A stretch of 64,000 bases of DNA from Sphingomonas zeae (GTDB lineage Bacteria; Pseudomonadota; Alphaproteobacteria; Sphingomonadales; Sphingomonadaceae), in the NCBI RefSeq assembly GCF_014197135.1, contig NZ_JACIFA010000006.1, positions 135,706 to 199,705 of the forward strand, given 5' to 3'. Each line of letters starts with the position of its first letter. The stretch's first letter is position 1. The notes below the pieces were generated by a model, which was not told the DNA's origin, searched no databases, and saw nothing but the letters and a program-made list of their open reading frames with translations. The position numbers and the translations under genes are program-made. Shown here in pieces: positions 42,607 to 49,628 of the stretch.

Positions 42607-44049
42607 GTGCTTGCCAAGAACATGCTCTCGATGTCGGGGCTCAGCCTCTATCGCAACGCCGTCCAGTTCGGGATGAACATCGCCATCGCCGCCTTCGTGC
42701 TGCCCGGCGATTATGGCCTGATCGTCTTCACCACGCCCTTTCTGGTGTTGATCGCGATGCTGACCGACCTGGGCATGACCAGCGCGATCACCCGTGCGCC
42801 GACCCTGTCGCGGGACGAGGCGGGGGCGGCGATGGGAGCGATGATGACCGGCGGCGCGGTGTGCGCGGCGCTGCTCGTCGCGGGGGCCTGGCCGCTGGAG
42901 CGGGCGATCGGGATGGCGGGGCTGGCCCCGGTGATGGCGGCGATGGCGGGAGTCGTGCTGCTTTCGATCTCGGCCGCCACGCCGCGTGCGCTGATGGAGC
43001 GCGAGTTGCGCTATGCCCGGATCGCTCGGATCGAGGCTGTCGCCATCGCGGTGGCCGCCCTGGCGGGGCTGGCCGCCGCCTGGGGCGGCGCGGGGGTATG
43101 GGCACTGGTGCTCTACAATCTGCTGGTCCAGGCAATGCGGCTGGCCGCGTTCGGGTGGACGATGCGCGGCGTTCTGCGGCCCAATGCCCGTTTTGGCCAA
43201 CTGGCGGGCCTGCTCTCGTTCGGCGGCTGGGTGCTGGCGAACAACATCCTCAATTTCCTGGCCCGCAACAGCGACAATCTGTTGATCGGCGCGTGGCTGG
43301 GCTCCGCGGCGGTCGGGGTCTACGGCCTGGCCTATCAGTTCATGCTCGCGCCGCTGATGGCCATCACCTGGCCGACCAGCGGCATATTGCTGTCGACGCT
43401 GCGCGGCGAGGATCCGCATGGCGCGCGGGCGCAAGCCATGGTGGAGGGTGTGCTATCCGCCACCGCGCTGATCGTCACGCCCGCCATGATCTATCTCACC
43501 TTCGGCCTCGCCTTTCCGGTGGACAATCTGTTGTCGGGGCATTGGGCGGCGGTGCCCGCGATCGTCGCGTGGCTCGCGCCTGCGGGTGCGCTGCAGGCGA
43601 TCGCTTCCTATAACGGCGCGTTGCTGATGGTTGCGGGCCGCGCGCGCGCGCAGTTCATGTTGAGCGTGGCCAACACGATCGTGCTGGTCGCGACCTTTGT
43701 GCTGGCGCTGCCGCATGGGCTGATGGTGCTGGTCCAGGCCTATACGGTGATGATCACGGTGATGAGCCTGGCCTTTCTGGCGATGACCGTCATGCTGACC
43801 GGCCTCAATGTCATGCGACTGGCCAGCGCGCTGGCCCCGGCACTGCTCGCGACGGGGGCGGGCGTCGCGGCGGTGGCGTTTTCTACGGGCCTGCGCCCGG
43901 CAAGCTGGACGGAATGGATCGCGGCGACCGCCCTATACGGCACGGCTGTACTCGCCTGCTATGCCCTGCTTCACCTGCATGTCCGGCGCACGCTGGCCGC
44001 GCTGCTTGCGCGCGGGGCGGCGCCGGACGCAGCGGTTACAGGAACGTAG
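42607..44049 (+). CDS. Wzx-type flippase (MOP superfamily)
   Basis: 480-residue polytopic protein with about 12-14 membrane segments. It begins LAKNMLSMSGLSLYRNAVQFG and contains LLSFGGWVLANNILNFLARNSDNLLIGAWLG, the signature of PST/MOP lipid-linked oligosaccharide flippases. The start is GTG 42607 with GGGAG seven bases upstream; a longer frame upstream crosses the divergent promoter. It moves lipid-linked repeat units to the periplasm for Wzy. Its last 14 bases overlap the convergent methyltransferase-like gene. Confidence 0.92.
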   Translation: MLAKNMLSMSGLSLYRNAVQFGMNIAIAAFVLPGDYGLIVFTTPFLVLIAMLTDLGMTSAITRAPTLSRDEAGAAMGAMMTGGAVCAALLVAGAWPLERAIGMAGLAPVMAAMAGVVLLSISAATPRALMERELRYARIARIEAVAIAVAALAGLAAAWGGAGVWALVLYNLLVQAMRLAAFGWTMRGVLRPNARFGQLAGLLSFGGWVLANNILNFLARNSDNLLIGAWLGSAAVGVYGLAYQFMLAPLMAITWPTSGILLSTLRGEDPHGARAQAMVEGVLSATALIVTPAMIYLTFGLAFPVDNLLSGHWAAVPAIVAWLAPAGALQAIASYNGALLMVAGRARAQFMLSVANTIVLVATFVLALPHGLMVLVQAYTVMITVMSLAFLAMTVMLTGLNVMRLASALAPALLATGAGVAAVAFSTGLRPASWTEWIAATALYGTAVLACYALLHLHVRRTLAALLARGAAPDAAVTGT

Positions 44050-44731
44050 CCGGCAGGAAGCGGCCGCCCGCGAACAGGACCTGCGTCTTGGCCGCGCGCA
44101 CCACGCCGACGCCGTAATCGACCCGGTCGGCCTGTAACCGGGCATGGATCGCCCCCACCGTATCCTGTTCGCCGTCCCGCTCGGCATCATCCAGGATGAG
44201 CGCGAAGTCGTGCGGCAGATCGTCCAGCATCGCCAGCACGCCTCCGCGCGAATGGCGGGGCGTGCCGCGCGGACCGTCGCACAGCACGACGTCGAAGCGC
44301 CGCCCGGCGCGCGCCGCCGACCAGTCATAGGTCGTCACCTCGCGCTTGCCGACCGTTCGGCTCGCCAGCGGCGTGACCAGCACCTCATGCGTCACCTGCG
44401 CTGCGATCCGCTCGCCCCAATCGGGGTCGTTCTCCAGCGTCAGGACCTCGCCGACCAGACCGCGTCGTTGCAGCATCGCCCATAACAGGCTGCTCTGCCC
44501 GGCCCCGACATCCAGAACGGAGGTCGGGCGGAAATCGGCCCCGATGCGCAGGATCAGATAGAGCAGACTGTAATTGGCCGCGCCACCGGTCGGAAAGAAG
44601 CGATCCTCCTCGCCCAGCAGCTTGAGTTCGCGCAGGAACAGGTCACGATAGATCGCCTCCAGCCCTGGTTCGGGGGCGAAGGCGTCGGCTCGTCCCGTCC
44701 AATGGCGAAGGCGGTGGCGCAGGCTTTGCAT
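44036..44731 (-). CDS. SAM-dependent methyltransferase-like protein
   Basis: 231 residues with a class I Rossmann core: VLDVGAGQSSLLWAMLQRRG (SAM motif I), LENDPDWG, VVLCDGPRGTPRHSRGG and ALILDDAERDGE. A possible role is O-methylation of a sugar or a nonstandard transfer. The GPRG motif replaces the usual acidic motif IV, so activity is not certain. It starts three bases after the acyltransferase gene ends, forming a two-gene decoration operon. Confidence 0.75.
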   Translation of the reverse strand: MQSLRHRLRHWTGRADAFAPEPGLEAIYRDLFLRELKLLGEEDRFFPTGGAANYSLLYLILRIGADFRPTSVLDVGAGQSSLLWAMLQRRGLVGEVLTLENDPDWGERIAAQVTHEVLVTPLASRTVGKREVTTYDWSAARAGRRFDVVLCDGPRGTPRHSRGGVLAMLDDLPHDFALILDDAERDGEQDTVGAIHARLQADRVDYGVGVVRAAKTQVLFAGGRFLPATFL

Positions 44732-44734
44732 CGT

Positions 44735-45934
44735 TCACTCTCCGGAATGCACCGCGACCCTTCGCGGCAAGGACGGGGACCCGCGCACGACCCGGCGCGC
44801 GAGATGGGCGGTCATCGGCCGCTCGATCCAGCGATGGACGGCAAAGGCCAGAACCAGGGCGACGACGACCATGAAGCCGACGAGCTGCCACCCCTGGGCC
44901 ATGCGCACGAAGACCAGCTTCTGCGCCAGCTTCTCGGTCAGGATCAGGGCGAAGGGATGGACGAGATACAGCGAATAGGACGCATCGCCGACCAGCGCGG
45001 CAGGCAGCATCGCGCGCGGCATCCCCGGCTCCGGCCCCAGCACCGCCGCAGCCAGCAGCATCGCGATCGGGAATCCGGCGCAGAGCACCCGCGGCCAGTC
45101 ATTGGCGACGGTGACGCCCGCCGCGCCGTCGAAAATATGAAAGGGATCGGCGAACAGCATCGCGGCCCCGACCGCCGCCAGCAGGATCCGGCCGATCGGC
45201 GGCAGCGTGACTCCCCGCCCCGTCAACGCCCCGACCGCCAGCCCCAGCCCGAAATCCAAAATGATCGGCCGCGTCCAGAACCACAACGCCGAAGGCCCCG
45301 GCACGATCGTCCCGATCCCGACCAAGGCGAGCAGCAGGCCTCCGACCGTCGCCAGCGCCGCCCTGCGCGGCAAGACAACCACCAGCGCGAACAGCGCGTA
45401 GAAGAACATCTCGTAATTCAGCGTCCAGCCCAGGTCGAAGACGGGAAACAGTCGCTCATCGCCATAGGTATCCGCCGGAAAAAACGCATAGGAGGCCAGG
45501 ATCGCCCCGGCATCCGGGAACGGGTCGCCCCCCTTCATCGTCGCCGCGGCGAGCAGGGCGAGGAACAGCGTCGTGACCAGCCAGTAGAGCGGCACGATTC
45601 GCACCAGCCGCCGCCGCAGGAACTCCGCACGCGCGTTCCGTTGCCCGAACAGGCGGGCCGAGGCATGGACCATGATGAACCCGGACAGGATAAAGAACAG
45701 GTCCACCCCCGCCCCCCATGGCAGCAGCGTGGAGCGCGCGAAATAGCCGCCCGCCGCGGTCACAATTCCCGCCGCCGCGCTCTGGCCATGGCCGATCACC
45801 ACCATCAGCGCTGCGGCCCCGCGCAACGCCTGGACGGTCCAGAGCGTACGCGTCGCCGGTGCCGCGCCGACGGGCCGAACCGCCGCCTTTATCGCTCCTA
45901 CGCCGCCCTTTTCGATCATGCCGCATCCGACCAC
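44735..45934 (-). CDS. Acyltransferase family 3 (OafA/YrhL-type) membrane protein
   Basis: 399-residue integral membrane acyltransferase with about ten hydrophobic segments. Family signatures: LRGAAALMVVIGHGQ near the N-terminus (catalytic His), GVDLFFILSGFIM, RRLVRIVPLYWLVT and the C-terminal YSLYLVHPFALIL. These enzymes O-acetylate or otherwise acylate exported glycans in the periplasm. No SGNH extension is present. ATG 45919 (MIEKGG) is an equally possible start. Operon partner of the methyltransferase-like gene. Confidence 0.92.
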   Translation of the reverse strand: MVGCGMIEKGGVGAIKAAVRPVGAAPATRTLWTVQALRGAAALMVVIGHGQSAAAGIVTAAGGYFARSTLLPWGAGVDLFFILSGFIMVHASARLFGQRNARAEFLRRRLVRIVPLYWLVTTLFLALLAAATMKGGDPFPDAGAILASYAFFPADTYGDERLFPVFDLGWTLNYEMFFYALFALVVVLPRRAALATVGGLLLALVGIGTIVPGPSALWFWTRPIILDFGLGLAVGALTGRGVTLPPIGRILLAAVGAAMLFADPFHIFDGAAGVTVANDWPRVLCAGFPIAMLLAAAVLGPEPGMPRAMLPAALVGDASYSLYLVHPFALILTEKLAQKLVFVRMAQGWQLVGFMVVVALVLAFAVHRWIERPMTAHLARRVVRGSPSLPRRVAVHSGE

Positions 45935-45953
45935 GGCAACGGCCCGCCAATCA

Positions 45954-45965
45954 TGTCAAATGATG
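45954..45965. promoter_or_regulatory. Copy of the EPS-locus motif
   Basis: TGTCAAATGATG between the divergent acyltransferase and glycosyltransferase genes, 60 bases before the latter and about 20 before the former. Confidence 0.4.
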
Positions 45966-46025
45966 GGGTTGCCGACACTCGCCGTGGCTAGGCCACGGAC
46001 ATCACCGGCTTTTCGGAGAGGGCAG

Positions 46026-47150
46026 ATGAGGATTCTTCACATCGCCGAATCCGCGCAGGGCGGCGTCGGCACCTATCTGACCGAAATTCTGTCGGATCAG
46101 GCACGACGCTATGGCGGCGACCGGGTCCGTGCGCTCGTCCCCGCACAACATGCCGCGCATTTGAGCGGAGTCGACCGGCGGCTGCTGATCCCCTGGCGAC
46201 GAAAGCATCGCTCGGTACGTGGCATGATGTCGCTCGCCGGGGCGATCGCGCGCGCGGTGGACGACGTCAGGCCGACCATCGTCCATGCCCATTCCAGCTT
46301 TGCGGGGGCCGTGCTGCGGCTGATGTACGGGTCGTGGCGGCGCGCAACGTTCCGTATCGTCTATTGCCCGCATGGCTGGGCGTTCGATCGCCGCTCCTCA
46401 GCGTGGAAGCGGCGGCTGATCGAAGGGGTCGAGCGCCTCCTGGCGCCTGCCGCCGACCGCATCGTCCTGATCTCCGACCATGAACGGCGCGAAGGGGCGC
46501 GGATCGGTATCGATCCCGCCGCGCTGACCCTGGTATTGAACGGCATCACCGACCTGCACAGCGAACGCCCCGCCCGCTGGCAGGACGATCGGGTGCGGGT
46601 GCTGTTCGTCGGGCGGCTGGACACGCAAAAGGGGTTCGACACGCTGCTCGACGCGGTGGAGCCCATTCAGGACCATGTCGCGGTGCGTGTCATTGGCAAG
46701 GCGGTTGCCGGCCCCGCCACCACGCCGCGCAAACGCAGTCCGCAGATCGAATATCTCGGCTGGCGATCGCTGTCCGAGGTCGCGACCGAAATTGCCGCCG
46801 CCGATGTCGTCGTGGTCCCCTCGCGCTGGGAAGGCTTCGGCCTCGTCGCGCTGGAGGCGATGTGCGGCGGCTGCGCGGTCGTCGCGTCCGATGTGGGCGG
46901 GCTTCGCGAGATCGTGGTGGATGGAGAAACCGGCTATCTCGTCCCCCCCGATCGCCCCGAACGGCTGATGCATGCGCTTGCCCGCCACGACCGTGCCACC
47001 TGGCAGGCGATGGGGGCCGCCGGGCGGGCACGCTATGAGACCATGTTCACCGCGCAGCGGATGAATGCCGAATTGGCGGCGCTTTATGCCGAATTGTCTC
47101 CGGTCGCGCGGGAAGAGCGCATGGCGACACCGCTCGTCGCCCATGCGTAA
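46026..47150 (+). CDS. GT4 glycosyltransferase
   Basis: 374-residue GT-B enzyme. MRILHIAESAQGGVGTYL at the N-terminus, LFVGRLDTQKGFDTLLDA and EGFGLVALEAMCGGCAVVASDVGGLREIV in the donor domain. ATG 46026 follows a strong GGAGAGGG ribosome site. It overlaps the next glycosyltransferase by eight bases. The sequence resembles the rhamnosyl/galactosyl GT4 group, but donor and acceptor cannot be read. Confidence 0.93.
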   Translation: MRILHIAESAQGGVGTYLTEILSDQARRYGGDRVRALVPAQHAAHLSGVDRRLLIPWRRKHRSVRGMMSLAGAIARAVDDVRPTIVHAHSSFAGAVLRLMYGSWRRATFRIVYCPHGWAFDRRSSAWKRRLIEGVERLLAPAADRIVLISDHERREGARIGIDPAALTLVLNGITDLHSERPARWQDDRVRVLFVGRLDTQKGFDTLLDAVEPIQDHVAVRVIGKAVAGPATTPRKRSPQIEYLGWRSLSEVATEIAAADVVVVPSRWEGFGLVALEAMCGGCAVVASDVGGLREIVVDGETGYLVPPDRPERLMHALARHDRATWQAMGAAGRARYETMFTAQRMNAELAALYAELSPVAREERMATPLVAHA

Positions 47151-48405
47151 CGGCCGCATCGTCCTGCTGTCCGACTATATCGGCGGCGAGGGACCGGGCA
47201 GTGGCGGGGCGGGCCATGCCGCGCTCGACAGCTACCGCGCGCTGCGCGCGGCCGGGGCCGACGTCCATGCCATCGCCGGGTTTGGCGAACGCCCCGAGGT
47301 CGAGCCCGAACGCTTCCACGGCCTGGGCGGCGCGGACCTGCGCGGCGCAGGCACCGGCGCGATGCTGCGGGCGATCTACAATCCCGACGCCCAAGCGGCG
47401 GTGTCGCGGGAACTGGCGGGTCTGGACACCGATACGACGCTGATCGTCCTGCACCAATGGACCCGGTACCTGTCGCCCGCGGCCCTGCGCATCGCCAGCC
47501 GCTTTCCGACAATGATCTACATGCACGACTATTTCTGGGTTTGCCCGAACGGCATCTATTACGACTTCACAGCGGGCAAGCCGTGCGACCGGCGGCCGAT
47601 GCGACGGCATTGCCTGACCAGCGACTGCGACCGCCAGGGCCGCTTGCCCAAGCTCGGCCGCCTCGCCCGGCATGCGGTGCGCCATGCCACCACCGCCAGC
47701 CGGCCGAGCCGCCGCCTGTTCCTGCACCTGTCCGAACATGCACAGCGGACCATCATGCCGCTGCTCCCCGATCAGCGGCATGCGGTGCTGCACAATCCCC
47801 TGTCGCTGCCCGAAGCCGAACCGCAACCTGCTCCGCCGCCAAGCTACGACATCGGCTATTTCGGGCGGCTGGAAGCGGACAAGGGCGTCGGGCTATTGGT
47901 CGAGGCGCTGCGGGAAACGGGGCGCACCGGGCTGTTCGTCGGCCAGGGGTCGCTCGAGCCGCTGCTCGCCGCGACGCCCGGCATTACCCACCGCCCCTGG
48001 GCGCCGCGCGAGGCGATGGCGGCGGCGATGCGATCCTGCGGCGTGGTCGTCCTGCCTTCGCTGTGGAACGAGACCTGGGGGCTGATCGTGCCGGAGGCGA
48101 TGGCGGCGGGGGTGCCGGTGCTGGTGTCGTCGCGCGCCGGTTCGTCCGAACTGGTAGGGCGCTTCGGCGGGGGACATATCTTCGACCCGGGCCAGCCCGG
48201 CAGCCTGGCGACCATGCTCGCGCAGATGGCGGCGGAACCCCCTTCGCCGACGCGGCAACATGCCGCGCTGCGCCGGTTCCTGTCGCCCGAACGTCATGCC
48301 GCACGCATATTGGGGCTTGCGGAAAGCCATTTCGGGCTGACCATGCGCGACGGCGACCAGCCGGTCAGGGCGTCAGCACCTTGGTCAATATCCCGGCCAG
48401 CCTGA
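47143..48405 (+). CDS. GT4 glycosyltransferase
   Basis: 420-residue GT-B enzyme from ATG 47143. RIVLLSDYIGGEGPGSGGAGHAA at the N-terminus, FPTMIYMHDYFWVCPNG, IGYFGRLEADKGVGLLVEAL and ETWGLIVPEAMAAGVPVLVSS. It has a Cys cluster (CPNG, CDRR, CLTSDCDR) also seen in some colanic-acid type GT4 enzymes. Translationally coupled to the upstream glycosyltransferase. Its 3' end overlaps the convergent gene by 41 bases. Confidence 0.92.
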   Translation: MRNGRIVLLSDYIGGEGPGSGGAGHAALDSYRALRAAGADVHAIAGFGERPEVEPERFHGLGGADLRGAGTGAMLRAIYNPDAQAAVSRELAGLDTDTTLIVLHQWTRYLSPAALRIASRFPTMIYMHDYFWVCPNGIYYDFTAGKPCDRRPMRRHCLTSDCDRQGRLPKLGRLARHAVRHATTASRPSRRLFLHLSEHAQRTIMPLLPDQRHAVLHNPLSLPEAEPQPAPPPSYDIGYFGRLEADKGVGLLVEALRETGRTGLFVGQGSLEPLLAATPGITHRPWAPREAMAAAMRSCGVVVLPSLWNETWGLIVPEAMAAGVPVLVSSRAGSSELVGRFGGGHIFDPGQPGSLATMLAQMAAEPPSPTRQHAALRRFLSPERHAARILGLAESHFGLTMRDGDQPVRASAPWSISRPA

Positions 48406-49504
48406 CCCCCGCCGCCGCCCAGGTGAAATGGCCGCCACGGGCGCGACCTGCGGCGATCTTGGCCGCGCGCACCTGTCGGTCGCGCAGCTTCAGCACGGCG
48501 CCGACCCACTCGCCGATATTGTCCATCCCGGCATAGACGACCGCGTCGCGGCAGACCTCCGGAATCGCCCCGGCCGGGGCCGCGACCACCGGGCAGCCGC
48601 ACAACATTGCCTCGACCGGCGGCAGACCGAAGCCTTCGGTCCGCGACGGATAGAGCAGGCAATGCGCCCCCTCATAGAGCGCGCGCAGGCCGCTATCATC
48701 GATCCCGCCCACGAATATCGCGCCCGGCGGCGGATGCAGACCCGCCGCCTCCAGCACCGTGCGCGGCGGGCCGACCACGACCAGCGGCATCGCGGCCAAA
48801 CGCGGATCGGCAAAAGCGGCGAAGACGGCCGCGACGTTCTTATAGGCCGAGGTGGAACCGAAGATCAGCCCGTAGGACTCATTCGCCAGTCCATATTCGT
48901 CCAGCACGCTCCGGTCGGCGGGCACGTCCATGATATGGTCCGCACCGTTATGCACCACCTGCGTCTGCACGGGTGACGCGATGCCGAACGTTGCCAGGCT
49001 GTCGCGCGCATAGTCCGACACGGTCAGCACCACCCGGCTCGACCGCGCGCCCCGCGGCACGAGCAGGCGATAGCCCCAGCGCAATTTGGGCGAATAGCTT
49101 TCCGGCGACAGCAGGAACTGCGCGTCGTGCACCATCGTCACCTTGGCCGAATGCCAGCCGGGAGCGAGATTGGCGAAGCTGGCCAGCACCCCGCGCCGCG
49201 CCGCAAAAGGCAGGATCATCTGTTCCCAGAACTGGCTTGCGCCATATCGTTGCGGCATCGGCGTGATCGCGGCGAAGCGCGGCGCCCAGGTGGGGCGCGC
49301 GGGCAGCAGCAGCCGCATGTCCCATCCCGCCGGGGCCGCGCCCGCCACCGCCAGCGCATCCAGTTCGCGCAACAGCCGATCCGCGACCCGGTGCACGCCA
49401 TTGGTCTTGCCCGCATAGAATTTGCCGTTGAGGAAAAGGCGGGGCCGCTCCGATCGCGAGCCGTGGCGAGAAAGCGCGTCGCGCGGAAGGCTGTGCAGGA
49501 CCAT
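48365..49504 (-). CDS. GT4 glycosyltransferase
   Basis: About 379 residues from ATG 49504, just after GGAGGTG; other in-frame starts up to 49693 add residues without a clear purpose. NGKFYAGKTNGVHRVADRLLREL is the substrate-side loop, VTMVHDAQFLLSPESYS the linker, and FGSTSAYKNVAAVFAAF and EGFGLPPVEAMLCGCPVVAA the donor-binding part, as in mannosyltransferase-type GT4 proteins. Divergent from the NRPS gene with a 124-base promoter region. Confidence 0.9.
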   Translation of the reverse strand: MVLHSLPRDALSRHGSRSERPRLFLNGKFYAGKTNGVHRVADRLLRELDALAVAGAAPAGWDMRLLLPARPTWAPRFAAITPMPQRYGASQFWEQMILPFAARRGVLASFANLAPGWHSAKVTMVHDAQFLLSPESYSPKLRWGYRLLVPRGARSSRVVLTVSDYARDSLATFGIASPVQTQVVHNGADHIMDVPADRSVLDEYGLANESYGLIFGSTSAYKNVAAVFAAFADPRLAAMPLVVVGPPRTVLEAAGLHPPPGAIFVGGIDDSGLRALYEGAHCLLYPSRTEGFGLPPVEAMLCGCPVVAAPAGAIPEVCRDAVVYAGMDNIGEWVGAVLKLRDRQVRAAKIAAGRARGGHFTWAAAGVRLAGILTKVLTP

Positions 49505-49540
49505 CACCTCCGGCCTAGCCGCCTCGATCCCTGGCCGATG

Positions 49541-49552
49541 CATCATTCGACA
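49541..49552. promoter_or_regulatory. Copy of the EPS-locus motif
   Basis: CATCATTCGACA; its reverse complement TGTCGAATGATG differs at one base from the copy at 45954. It lies between the divergent glycosyltransferase and NRPS genes. Confidence 0.4.
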
Positions 49553-49628
49553 TATCGGGAAGCGGCGGACCGTTGGATGCTGCGGACGACCGGCTCGAAC
49601 CGGCGGCATTGAGGGAAGGGGATACGAC

